From Megalobrama amblycephala (Eukaryota > Chordata > Actinopteri > Cypriniformes > Xenocyprididae): a stretch of 64,000 nucleotides of DNA. The DNA is taken from the NCBI RefSeq assembly GCF_018812025.1, contig NC_063054.1:11509008-11573007 (forward strand), given 5' to 3'. The number at the start of each line of letters is the position of its first letter. The stretch's first letter is position 1. Below the pieces are notes generated by a model. It searched no databases and had not been told where the DNA came from. It saw only the letters and a program-made list of their open reading frames with translations. Shown here one piece after another: positions 43,220-54,388 of this stretch. The position numbers were made by a program, and so were the translations under genes.

Positions 43220-43423
43220 TTAACACTCTGATGTCTGAGGTATCGCCGGTGATACCACCGCGTTTTTTTTCTTACCAGTGTGAAAGAGACTCAAAATACT
43301 CCGTCAATGTTGCACATACAATTAAGAGCTATACACCATTTTAATCTGTGGAATATATTCTTTTATTTGTGTACACTCAGAGTAAAAACAAAATGTTGTG
43401 CTTTTTGCAAAATAAAGAAAACT

Positions 43424-43810
43424 TCTCGGTTACGTATTTAACCCTCGTTCCCTGAAGGAGGGAACGGAGTCGTACGTCAGTAGTGACCGACGAATTGGGA
43501 TATCGCTAGAGAGCCCTATCAGCTTCGAGTGAACTAAAACAAGCCAATGGAATTGGCGTGCGATATTTGCATAATGCGCACCGCCTCCGACAGGTGTATA
43601 TAAATAGGAAGCAGATGCAATCGCACTCTGTTTTTCGCTGAGGAGACAACTGGTGTCCGCACAACAGTGAGGGTACAGAAACTGTGGCGACGGGACGTAC
43701 GTCTCCGTTCCCTCCTTCAGGGAACGAGGGTTACATACGTAACCAAGACGTTCCCTTTCAGTCTGTCATGTTCGACGTACGTCAGTAGTGACCGACGAAT
43801 TGGGATCCCA
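43424..43810. repeat. DIRS B terminal and internal complementary repeats
   Basis: GGTTACGTATTTAACCCTCG and CGTTCCCTGAAGGAGGGAACG at 43428-43465 are inverted at about 43703-43743. The word CGTACGTCAGTAGTGACCGA is directly repeated at 43471 and 43776. Confidence 0.85.
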
Positions 43811-44432
43811 AATAAAGCGCCACAGTTACGAAACCCCTTCCAGTGCCCAGTGCAAGCTCTAGCCACCCGTCGCACCAATTGGGACGGTGAAGGGGGCGAG
43901 CTTACACCGAGAGAGTCTACTGCTGTTCCGACATACCCACTAAGTAAACTAGACTACACTGGGGAAGCGAACCCGTAGGGGACGCTGCGGAGGCAACTAC
44001 CTACCCAATGGGGGAGGAGTTTACGTGGAGAATACACATATGGACTGGCCCGGGGGGCAGTACGCATATGGAGTCCCTGGGATGGCTCCACCTGGGTAGG
44101 GGGAGACTCATCTGACAGGTGACAGCAGAGCTGGCTCTGCTAAGGGAAAGACACGGACTCGCCGTAGGGAGTTTTAAACCGTGGACAATTACACATATGG
44201 GACCGCTCACGTAGAGGAGTCACGACATATGGAACCCAGCCAACAGACAACATCAGGGACGGATGTTGGCCTGGCATCAGACACTCCGCAATGTCCGAGC
44301 CGAAGGGGGAGGCGGAGGAACTCGACAGGGTTCGCCAAGTGGGGAACACGACTGGAGTCAATAGATGCACGTATCCGGCCCAGGGGGCGGGAATGGCATT
44401 GCAAGCCGACACTTAGAGCGGGTTCAACGCGT

Positions 44433-45384
44433 CTACCGGCTAGTGGAAGCGAGTACACGGGAAGATACCGGCTCTACACGTAGGCTATAGAATCTAGCGA
44501 ACGTGTTAGGTGTCGCCCAGCCCGCAGCTCTACAGATATCTGTCAGCGAGGCGCCATGAGCCAACGCCCAGGAAGAGGCCACTCCTCTGGTGGAGTGGGC
44601 TCTCAACCCAAGCGGACAAGGCACGCCTTGGGAATCGTACGCCAAGGCGATGACATCCACTATCCAGTGGGCCATCCTCTGCTTGGAGACAGCCTTTCCC
44701 TTCTGCTGGCCTCCGTAACAGACGAAGAGCTGATCTGAGGTCCTGAAGCTTCGCGTTCTGTCCACATACACACGCAGAGCGCGGACGGGACAGAGCAAAG
44801 CTAGGGCTGGGTCTGCCTCCTCCGAGGGCAGCGCTTGCAGGTTCACTACCTGATCTCAGAAGGGAGTGGTAGGAACCTTGGGCACATATCCGGGCCCGAA
44901 TTCTAGGCACGATTCGTTGACCGAAAATGCGTGCAGATCCCCTACCCTCTTAACCGAAGCCAGTGCAACCAGGAGGACGGTCTAGAGAGACAGTACTTTT
45001 AACTCGACTGACTGCAGAGGCTCGAAGGGATGACCCTGGAGAGATGTAAGAACCAGGGTCAGATCCCAAGAGGGTATGGAGGAAGGGCGAGAAGGATTCA
45101 GTCTCCTCGCCCCCCTCAGGAACCTGACGATCAGATCGTGTTTCCCCAGGGACTTACCCTCAACTGCATGGTGATGTGCAGCGATAGCGGCGACATACAC
45201 CTTGAGGGTGGAGGGAGACAGCCTTCGCTCCAAGCCCTCTTGCAGGAAGGAAAGCACAGATCTGACCGAGCATGATCGGGGGTCCTCTCAGCGAGAGGAG
45301 CACCATTCAACGAACAGGTTCCACTTCAGCGCATAGAGGCTCCTCGTGGAAGGAGCTCTAGCGGAAGTGATGGTGTCTACGACC
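44433..45384 (-). pseudogene. DIRS B tyrosine recombinase, broken
   Basis: The minus strand encodes the N-terminal part (VDTITSARAPSTRSLYALKW, then SFLQEGLERRLSPSTLKVYV at 44982-45257) and the C-terminal part (44433-44846), with LRAHSTRGVASSWALAHGAS and NTFARFYSLRV. A stop lies near 45254, another break lies between 44847 and 44981, and the segment around 44870-44960 is read in other frames. The arginine, H-x-x-R box and tyrosine region can be recognised, but no single frame joins them. Confidence 0.85.
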
Positions 45385-46403
45385 GCTGTCCTGCGCTTGA
45401 GCGTACTCAGGCAGGTCAACACCGACTGGACGCGCTCCTCGGTGAGGTGCGCAGTCCGGGCGACCGAGTCTAGCTCGAGACCGAGATAAGAGATCCTCTG
45501 CCCAGGGGTGAGTTTGCTCTTGTCCCAGTTGACCCGAAGACCCAACCGGCTGAGGTGAGCTAGAACCATGTCCCTGTGTTCGCACAACTGCTCTCGCGAG
45601 CTGGCCAGGATCAACCAGTCATCGAGATAGTTGAGAATACGAACGCCTTGTTCCTTGAGGGGAACAATGGCAGCCTCCGCAACCTTCGTGAAGACGCGGG
45701 GTGACAGGGCCAGCCCGAAGGGTAGGACTTTGTACTGATATGCTCGACCCTCGAACGCAAACCGTAGGAAGGGTCTGAGGTGAGGCAGAATCGAGACATG
45801 AAAGTACGCGTCCTTCAGGTCGATCGCTGCAAACCAATCCTGGGGACGGACGAAAATGCGCTTCTGCATGAGCATCTTAAAAGGCAACTTGTGAAGGTAC
45901 CGGCTCAGGACGTGCAGATCCAGGATTGGCCGTAGCCCACCACTCTTTTTGGTACAATGAAGTAGGGGCTGTAAAACCCTGACTTCATATCGGCTGGAGG
46001 GACCGGCTCGATTGCATCCTTCGCCAGGAGGACAGCAATCTCCGCCCGGAGAACAGGTGCATTGTCCAGTGACACCTGAGTGTAGTGGACACCCCTGAAA
46101 ACCGGGGGACGCCGGGCGAACTGAATCGCATAGCCGAGTCTGATGGTACGAATGAGCCAGCTGGATGGGCTGGGGAGCTATCCACGCTTCCAGACACCGA
46201 GTCAGCGGGACCAAAGGCACCACAGACGCACCGGGGGTGGGGCAGCGAGGCAGAGTACAGGGACCCGACTCGGACGGCATGGGAGCGGCCCGGAGTGTGG
46301 TCAGACTCTGCGAGGCAGCAGTGCGTATGGGAGACGGCGCACGGGGCACGGCCTGCACCATCACACTGCCACCTGCTGGCGATGTGAGGGGGGACTGCGC
46401 CAC
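45385..46403 (-). pseudogene. DIRS B reverse transcriptase, fused to recombinase by deletion
   Basis: From KKSGGLRPILDLHVLSRYL onward the minus strand reads a good RT core: WFAAIDLKDAYFHVSILP with the block-A aspartate, YQYKVLPFGLALSPRVFTK, and YLDD (about 45625-45640). The N-terminal part is in a different frame because of an A deletion in the lysine run near 45955. After LSTLKRRTAV the frame passes directly into the recombinase (VDTITSARAP). RNase H and the methyltransferase region, about 1.06 kb in element A, are gone. A short CGGT identity at the junction suggests a deletion or template switch. Confidence 0.88.
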
Positions 46404-46479
46404 CAGCAGACAGCCGCCAGCAGAGTACGGGGACCCGACTCGGACGGCATGGAAGCGGCCCCGAGTGTGGTCAGACTCT
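46250..46479. repeat. Tandem duplication of about 180 bp inside DIRS B
   Basis: GGACCCGACTCGGACGGCAT and GTGTGGTCAGACTCT occur at about 46260-46310 and again at about 46430-46479. The second copy continues after the LINE at 51629, showing that the LINE entered the second unit. Confidence 0.8.
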
Positions 46480-46804
46480 AGCTTGGTACAGGAAAAACCG
46501 ACACCACTGTTACTGTTATTGTTCTGGAACTCAACTCAACTTCCGGTTCAACGCTGCTGCCTGCCTGCTGTCTGACCTACGCTCGGAGCTTCGTGGAGTT
46601 TATCCTAAATCCTTCTCTTTATTCCTATTCACATAATATAACTTTCTTATTTTTCACTAGATTACTTAACCTATTGCATAGTATTACTAAACGGAACGAT
46701 TTATTACTAGCAATCCACCAGCGTAATCACCTAGTGTTAGCCATAGCCTGCTAGCTACCGTCTACTTTCTTTTTTCCTCTAAACCAACCTTCCTTGTCGA
46801 TTTA

Positions 46805-47881
46805 ATGGCGGATTTATCAGATGTATGTTATTCTGATCTGTCCTCGCCAGATCGGGAAGCTGTGGAGACGTTGCTGCCCGGCATTCATCGATCCACCGCG
46901 AGGTACAGCGTCCCGCACATCACCCTTGCCCCAGGCACTGGCAAGCGACCGAGACATCCAGCCAGCGAGTCCCGTGTGCATTGCAGTTTTTCGGACGGCG
47001 TTCATCAAACACACGGTCAGTCATGTCCGACGATTATCATGTGTATTAAATGCAACATGTACAGCTTAGCTCTTTCTGTCAGCAGTGAGCCTTACACATG
47101 TGATAAATGCAGGGATATTGTCAGGCTGACAGAGAGAATCTCAGAATTAGAGACACGCATCCAAACTTTAATTGAGGATAGTGAGAATGAAAGGGCCTTA
47201 GATACTGCTTTGGATGCGACTAGCCTAGTAAACACTGCACATTCGGTTCCGGTTGTAGAAGCCATGCAGCAGGCTAACTGGGTGACTGTGAGGCGGCATA
47301 ATGGCAAGAACAAACACCACTCTTCCGTTCCGATTAAAACATCAAACAGGTTCTCCCCACTCAGTGACGCACCCACTGAGAATCCTGTTGAAAGTGCCCT
47401 AGTTATTGGCGATTCTATTACACGGAACGTGAAAATAGAGACACCAGCCACCATAGTCACATGTTTGCCGGGGGCCAGAGCACCTGACATCAAAGCAAAT
47501 TTAAAAGTGCTGGCTAATGCTAAACGTAAATATTCTAAAATCATTATCCACGTCGGCACAAATGATGTTCGACTTCGCCAGTCGGAGATCACTAAAATTA
47601 ACATTAAAGAGGTGTGTGAACTCGCAAATTCAATGTCAGCAGAAGTAATTTGTTCTGGCCCTCTTCCTGTTCGTCGGAGTGATGAGATAGTTAGCAGGTT
47701 ATCATCACTCAATGGCTGGCTGTCTAAGTGGTGTCCGCAGAATAATATAGGTTTCATAGACAATTGGAAAAGCTTTTGGGGCAGACCTGATCTGTTGAAA
47801 AGAGATGGTATTCATCCCTCCCGGGATGGTGCTGCTCTTCTCTCTAGAAATTTGGCAAATAGTCTTAGAGCTGAAACATGA
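46805..47881 (+). CDS. LINE ORF1: zinc-finger and SGNH-esterase protein (358 aa)
   Basis: The frame starts at ATG 46805. Residues about 79-101 form a C-x2-C ... C-x2-C zinc-binding region (CIKCNMY, CDKCRDI), followed by a coiled-coil-like stretch ([20 protein letters not shown]). Residues 200-355 are a GDSL/SGNH esterase. The serine is in VIGDSIT (about 201), the glycine in LPGARA (about 221), the asparagine in HVGTND (about 249) and the histidine in DGIHPS (about 334), so all four catalytic blocks are present. ORF1 proteins bind element RNA; the esterase role is unknown. It ends at TGA 47879-47881. The next codon begins the open frame leading into ORF2 in the same register. No lesion was seen. 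Confidence 0.9.
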   Translation: MADLSDVCYSDLSSPDREAVETLLPGIHRSTARYSVPHITLAPGTGKRPRHPASESRVHCSFSDGVHQTHGQSCPTIIMCIKCNMYSLALSVSSEPYTCDKCRDIVRLTERISELETRIQTLIEDSENERALDTALDATSLVNTAHSVPVVEAMQQANWVTVRRHNGKNKHHSSVPIKTSNRFSPLSDAPTENPVESALVIGDSITRNVKIETPATIVTCLPGARAPDIKANLKVLANAKRKYSKIIIHVGTNDVRLRQSEITKINIKEVCELANSMSAEVICSGPLPVRRSDEIVSRLSSLNGWLSKWCPQNNIGFIDNWKSFWGRPDLLKRDGIHPSRDGAALLSRNLANSLRAET

Positions 47882-50800
47882 CAAACCAGGGCCCAGATCA
47901 GGACGCAGACAAACTGGCTAAACCGACCGTCTGCTAGCCGCCTCACGTCACAGAACTCAGATAATTCACAGCACATAGAAACTCTTTCACCTAGATATTA
48001 TCACATAGAGACTGTGTCTGTACCTCGAACTAGTAAATACAAAAAACTTCCGAAACCTTTTAAGGGTAAAAATTTAATTGATGTTCAAAAAATGAAAATC
48101 ACAGATAAATCAGATAAACAAATGATAAAGCTTGGGTTACTGAATATTAGATCTATTTCTTCAAAAGCACTTATTGTAAATGAAATTATCACAGACAATA
48201 AACTAGACTTGCTGTGTTTGACAGAAACCTGGCTAAAACCAGACGATTACATTACTTTAAATGAATCTAGTCCTCAAGGTTATGATTATCGACACAATCC
48301 TCGACAGAAAGGCAAAGGGGAGGTGTGGCTGTAATTTATAGTAATATATTCAGAATCATTCAAAAGAATTTCAAATATAACTCCTTTGAAGTGATGGTGC
48401 TTTATGTAACATTATGTAAGTTGACATTTGTGCTGGCTACTGTATACAGGCCACCAGGACACCATACTGACTTTATCAAAGAATTTGCTGATTTTCTATC
48501 AGAGTTAGTACTGGCTGCGGATAAAGTCCTTGTTGTTGGTGATTTTAATATCCATGTAGATAATAATAAAGACGCATTTGGATTGGCATTTGCAGACATT
48601 TTAAACTCTATTGGAGTTAGACAACACGTGTCAGGACCCACTCATTGTCGTAATCATACCTTAGATCTAATACTGTCGCATGGAATTGATATTGATGCTG
48701 TTGAAATTCTACAGCAGAGCGATGATATATCAGATCATTATTTAGTGTCGTGTATAATACAATTAGCCAAGGCCACAAAACCACCACCCAGCCATAAATA
48801 TTGTAGAACCATCACGTCTACCACTAAAGATTGCTTTATAAATAATCTCCCCGAGCAGTTTCATCGCCTTAGTATACCTGACAACTTAGAAGAACTCGAT
48901 GCTGCAACAGAAACTATTGGCTCTCTCTTTTCCAGCACATTAGATGCAGTCGCTCCTTTACGTCTAAAGAAGATTAAGGAAACTAATCCAACGCCGTGGT
49001 ATGATGAGCACACTCGGGCTCTAAAACGAGCTGTTAGAAAAACTGAACGTAGTTGGAAGAAAACAAAACTAGAAGTTTTTCGCCTTTCGTGGAAAGAAAA
49101 AATGATTGAGTACAGAACGGCTATAAGAAATGCTAGATCTACTTATTTTTCAAATCTCTTAATAGAAAACAAACATAATCCTAGGTATTTATTTGACACA
49201 GTGGCTAAATTAACTAGAAACAGAGATTCAACTGCTGACGTTTCCATAGAGCACAGCAGTAATGACTTTATGAACTTCTTTACTTGCAAGATTGATAATA
49301 TTAGAGAGAAAATTAAAAACATGCAACCGTCCACAGTTTCGCTTCAGACAGTGCACTGTAGTGTCCCTGAGGTAAAACTAGAATCATTCGCCGCTATAGG
49401 AGAGGAAGAATTATCTAAACTTATCAAATCATCAAAATCAACGACATGTATGTTAGACCCAATGCCGACTAAACTACTGAAAGAAATGCTTCCAGAGGTC
49501 GTAGGTCCACTTCTTGATATAATTAATTCATCCTTAACACTAGGATACGTGCCAAAAACCTTTAAGCAGGCTATTATTAAACCTCTTATTAAAAAACCTC
49601 AACTAGATCCGAGAGATTTAGTAAATTACAGGCCAATCTCGAATCTACCTTTTCTGTCAAAGATACTAGAAAAGGCAGTTTCAACACAACTGTGCTCCTT
49701 TTTAGAAAGAAATGGAATCTGTGAGGATTTCCAGTCAGGATTTAGACCATACCATAGTACTGAGACTGCTCTCGTTAGAGTTACAAATGATCTACTCTTA
49801 TCATCCGATCGTGGCTGTATTTCTCTATTAGTGTTATTAGATCTCAGTGCTGCTTTTGACACTATCGATCACAACATTCTTTTAAAAAGACTTGAAAACT
49901 ATATTGGCATTAGTGGAATTGCTTTGGCATGGTTCAAATCGTACTTATCTGACCGTTATCAGTCTGTAGTAGTTAATGAAGAGATGTCGTATCACTCACA
50001 AGTTCAATATGGAGTACCACAAGGCTCAGTACTAGGACCGTTGCTTTTCACTCTGTACATGCTGCCCTTAGGAGAGATAATTAGGAAGCATGGTGTTAGT
50101 TTTCACTGCTACGCTGATGATACTCAGCTCTATATTTCCTCGCGCCCTGACGAAACCTACAAATTCACAAAACTAACAGAATGCATAGCTGACATTAAAA
50201 ACTGGATGACAAGAAATTTCTTATTGTTAAATTCAGAAAAAACTGATATCCTAATCTTTGGACCAAAAACTTCCTCACGAAAAAACCTTGAATACTCCCT
50301 AACACTTGACGGGTGCTCCATTAAACCTTCGTCCTCAGTTAGGAACCTGGGTGTGCTCTTCGATACCAATCTTTCATTTGAAAGTCATGTTTCTAGTATC
50401 TGTAAAACCGCCTTCTTCCATCTAAAAAATATATCTAAATTACGACATATGCTCTCAATGACAAATGCGGAACAGTTGGTTCATGCATTCATGACCTCAA
50501 GACTAGATTATTGTAACGCTCTACTGGGTGGTTGTTCTGCTCGGCTTTTAAACAGACTACAGTTGGTCCAAAATGCGGCAGCTAGAGTTCTTACTAGAAC
50601 CAGAAAGTATGACCATATTAGTCCAGTTCTGTCAACATTACATTGGCTCCCTATTAAACATCGTATAGATTTTAAAATCTTGCTACTTACTTATAAAGCT
50701 CTAAATGGTTTAGCTCCCCAGTACCTAAGTGAGCTCTTAATGCATTATAGTCCTTCACGTTTATTGCGATCTCAGAATTCAGGCCAGTTGATAATACCCA

Positions 50801-50952
50801 GAATATCAAAATCAACTGAAGGCGGCAGATCCTTTTCCTATTTAGCACCTAAACTCTGGAACAATCTTCCTAGCATTGTTCGGGAAGCAGACACACTCTG
50901 TCAGTTTAAATCTAGACTAAAAACACATCTCTTTGCTCTTGCATACACATAA
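47882..50952 (+). pseudogene. LINE ORF2: endonuclease and reverse transcriptase, one frameshift
   Basis: The frame is open from the codon after the ORF1 stop, with no ATG for about 70 codons. The AP-like endonuclease starts [13 protein letters not shown] (about 48130) and includes LTETWL, GDFNIH (48538-48555) and SDH (about 48730). It changes frame near 48317-48330, where GGGG stands in place of GGGGG in the diverged copy (19579-19583). Reverse transcriptase has FDTIDH (49855-49872), [14 protein letters not shown] and YADD (50110-50121). A conserved C-terminal region ([20 protein letters not shown]) follows. ORF2 nicks target DNA and primes reverse transcription there. Apart from the single missing G the gene looks intact. 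Confidence 0.92.
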
Positions 50953-51628
50953 CACATTATCAATACATTAACATTTTTCAAATCCGTTAAAGGATTGTTA
51001 CGCTGCAATAATTAGGTCGGCCGGAACCGAGAACATTTCCTATAACACTAGATATACCTGTACATCAGAATAAGAATGGCATCTACGCTAATATCTGTCT
51101 CTCTGCTTATCCTGAGGTTTGCCGGGTGCTGGATCCAGGCCGTATCCAGATCAGATGGAGAACCTGTGTCTGGACCTGACTACAACGTAGCCCAGGAGAC
51201 AATGGGCCTACAGATCCAGTTCTGGCTGCATCTATAATTCAGATTTTTAATCCCCGTATCCGCTTACATATATTTATATATAATCTATTTTTAATCTCTA
51301 TAATAAAAATGTATAATTCAGATTTTGATCTCCATATCCATTTACATATATTATATATATCTTCCAAGGGTTTTTTTCCCTCCTAGGACTTTTTTCCCAG
51401 TGTTAGCACGCTGGGTTTTTCTCCTAGGGGGTTTTTTCCACCCCTGGGAGTCAGCCGACATTGGCTTAATGTAGCACCATCTTGTATATGTTACATATTA
51501 CCACGCTTGTTTGTACAGCTTATTTTTAACCACTTCCCTTTTTTCTGTGCTTCTAATATGTAAAGCTGCTTTGAAACAATTACCAATTGTAAAAGCGCTA
51601 TATAAATAAATTTGACTTGACTTGACTT
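50953..51628 (+). other. LINE 3' UTR and (TTGAC)n tail
   Basis: The tail GCGCTATATAAATAAATTTG ending in TTGAC repeats is shared with the LINE 3' fragment at 3310-3693. Such 3' structures are recognised by the reverse transcriptase in CR1/L2 elements. Confidence 0.8.
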
Positions 51629-51634
51629 GACTCT

Positions 51635-53165
51635 GCGAGGTAGCAGTGTGAATGGGAGACGGCACATGGGGTGCGGCCTGAACCACCACACTGGAACCTG
51701 GATGGTGAAGTGAGAGAGGGCTGAGAGCGGCAAGGCGGGGCCTTGCACACTACCAGCCACACCCTCTTGGGACCTGGAGGATCAGATAACAGTTCTATTC
51801 GTGGGTACCGCTGGACTCCGGAGAGCCAGCGGCGGAACAGACCAGAATTCTCCACCCGGCCCTCCTCTGGGGAAAGAACTGTTTACTTCAGCTTCAGGTC
51901 GCCATATCCCCAGGACCACCTCCCGCTAACCAACTGGTTGGCTGCGGGGGGAGCGGGCTGGGTTTTAGGCCAGCTTGTGAGATGAGTGCGTCGAGAAAGT
52001 GTACTTTGACAACGACACATCCCAGCAAGACTAGCCAGGGGTGTTTCCGGACCACCACAGTGGACATTGTCTGGCCAGGGGCCTGCGCTATGACCTGGAT
52101 CAAGCGTAGCTCAACCCTGACTCAGAACTACCCACATGCAATGAGTGCTTTGGCGTACCACGGACTTGCCAGGGGCCAAGACCCATGCAGGGCAGAGGTG
52201 GTGTGCCCGTAGCACTGCCACCCCACCCTAAAAGGTAGTGAGAGAGAAAAAACTTGTAATGCAGATTATGGCCCCTTTGGCGTACCATATTTGACACCAA
52301 AGAGGCTACAAACTGCCAAGTTTTTCCATGCACGTCCGGGCTAAAGACAGGGGCGGGGCAAGGCGAGTACGCGTCGCACAACGCCCCCAGGGGCCCGGGA
52401 AAGCATGGTTGTCAAGTCTGAATCTGATTCAGCATGAGCACATCACAACTGTGGGACGCTCAGCATCATCTTCATGTTCAGAGCCCAACAATACTCTCTC
52501 CAATGTAGCAGTCAACATCTGATCCTCTGCTGGAGCCCAGACTAAGACGCTAGGTCCTCATGAGAAGGACCAGCAATCCAAGCAGAAGCTACCAGCCATG
52601 TTGGACAGTGAACGTGGCCGTCCAACTGGACGACACATGGCGCACTGGGCGCCGACGTGGCCATGTTGTACTAAACATGAACCACCCACGGACATAGTCA
52701 CAGCATGTTTGCGATGCACTAGAGGAGTGGGGGGCCCACGGAGAATGACTCGGCAGGTATTGCCCCACTGTGATCCTCTGGTCACTCAGGCTTATTAACC
52801 AAAGTAGCATTTTTTTGATTCAGAAAAATAAACTAGATCGGGGAATAAGTGAGGGGACTCCACCTCATTAAAGGCGCTCGAGTCTCGACCGTGCATCTAG
52901 AGTGCCAGACAACGCGCAGGGTTGCCATGGCAACGCGTGCTGTCAGCCGGCAGCTCGACGGCACACGGCGCGCTGAACGTTCAAGCCCTTATGAGAAAGG
53001 CGAGACAAACAACGCGCCGACGTGGGCATATTCTCATAAGAGAATATGAACCACCCACAAACACAGTCTCAGCACGCTAAGCAGACATGAGAGAAAGTGA
53101 TTGTGGCCGTCAATGAGGATAGGAAACGACCGCCTCCAGAAACGCACAGACAGAATGACGTCTTG
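51635..53165 (-). pseudogene. DIRS B gag remnant
   Basis: Near 53160 the minus strand reads AAGACGTCATTCTGTCTGTG where element A has the gag start AAGATGTCTTTTCGTCCGTG; the start codon is ACG here. Further down, 51894-52103 encodes APGQTMSTVVVRKHPWLVLL and VHFLDALISQAG, matching the helical region of element A Gag. The interval contains many stops and frame changes. Confidence 0.75.
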
Positions 53166-53499
53166 AAAAAGACGCAGTGTCTGTCTGTGAAGCTCTTTTA
53201 GAAGGGGAAGAGTCAGCTCTCTCGTGCTGAAGCACACAGGGAGTGACGCGATGTGTTCGGGTACACCACTCCCCGAACACACCGGGAGGAACCGGCCCAA
53301 ATCGCAACATTCAACTGCGTTTTATATGGGAATTCAGTTGCTGTTAAAACAGCAGTTGAGAGCTTAGCTCAGGCTCCCCGGGAAGCTCGCGACCTCGCTG
53401 TTGTGCCTTAACGCCAACACAAACAGACGCTGAATCTCCAAGGCTGTTTAGTTTCACTCTTGTGAAGTCTGAAGCTGGACACCAACTGTTGGCTCCGAA

Positions 53500-53694
53500 G
53501 CGAAAGGCAGAGTGCGATTGCATCTGCTTCCTATTTATATACACCTGTCGGAGGCGGTGCGCATTATGCAAATATCGCACGCCAATTCCATTGGCTTGTT
53601 TTAGTTCACTCGAAGCTGATAGGGCTCTCTAGCGATATCCCAATTCGTCGGTCACTACTGACGTACGTCGAACGTGACCGACTGAAAGGGAACT
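53500..53694 (-). promoter_or_regulatory. DIRS B left-end terminal repeat with TATA-like box
   Basis: CCTATTTATATACACCTGTC read on the minus strand gives GTATATAAATAGG, a TATA-like box, about 350 bp before the gag start. The whole terminus is inverted at 43471-43640. Confidence 0.6.
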
Positions 53695-54388
53695 AACATG
53701 ATGCGTGATCTCTCGTCTCCCTCTGAACAAAGTCCAATCTGATAGTTCTCAGAAAATGAACTGTAACTTAGTGAATACTAATCACAAAAAAATTAGACTT
53801 ATGTCTAAAAAAACGTTGAAATGTCCGGTTTTAAACCGTGTAAGTCAAATCGAAAACAAATATTCTCTGTTTATGTAATCTGTATGAAAAGAGAGCCATG
53901 TCAGAAGTCTGTGATTCAGCTCATTATCCGCTAATGCGCCCACGCCCACAGAGGGAGCGCTATTCAGACGCAAATTCAGTCACTACATGCATACATCGTC
54001 TCAATCGTGTATTTATTGTCTTGAAAAGTGTTTTGAATAGCCATAGTTAGCGATCTCTAGCCTCTGTTAGTTCGTTTAGTTCCTGGATTGCGTATTCTTC
54101 TTTAGCAGGCATTTGTGGACTAAAGGTGTACAGAGCGCCCTCCAGCTGCAAGTATGAATTGAAAACACAGTATCCAGCGCTCATAGTAATGACAATAAAT
54201 CCTGAATAAATATTACTCCTCTGTATAGAAAATTGACAAACATATGAGAATCCATCAATATTTCTCCAAATGTGCATGCTTTTAAGCTAAAAGCCTATAT
54301 GAAATGCCATAGAGGTAACATAATTGTTCAGACACTTTGCATCACAGAAATACATTATATTTTAAAGAATATAATAGAATACCATTAT

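Larger units (their letters stand above)
46480..51628 (+). mobile_element. Nearly intact CR1/L2-type LINE
   Basis: A 5.15-kb non-LTR retrotransposon with a 325-bp 5' UTR, ORF1 with an esterase, ORF2 with endonuclease and reverse transcriptase, and a 3' UTR ending in (TTGAC)n. GACTCT at 46474-46479 and 51629-51634 is the probable target duplication. One G deletion near 48317 is the only disabling change I detect. Esterase-bearing ORF1 is known from CR1-like elements; the exact clade (CR1 or L2) needs alignment. Confidence 0.92.
43424..53694 (-). mobile_element. DIRS-type retroelement B with internal deletion and LINE insertion
   Basis: Comparison with copy 1 (empty site at 20965-20968) places the limits to within AACT. 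On the minus strand, from 53694 downward: terminal repeat, gag (to about 51640), LINE insertion (46480-51628), RT, recombinase, then terminal and internal complementary repeats (43424-43810). Inverted repeats occur at 43428-43469 and 43701-43743, and the 53500-53690 terminus is inverted at 43471-43640. RNase H and methyltransferase are missing. Frameshifts and stops affect all genes. Confidence 0.9.
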
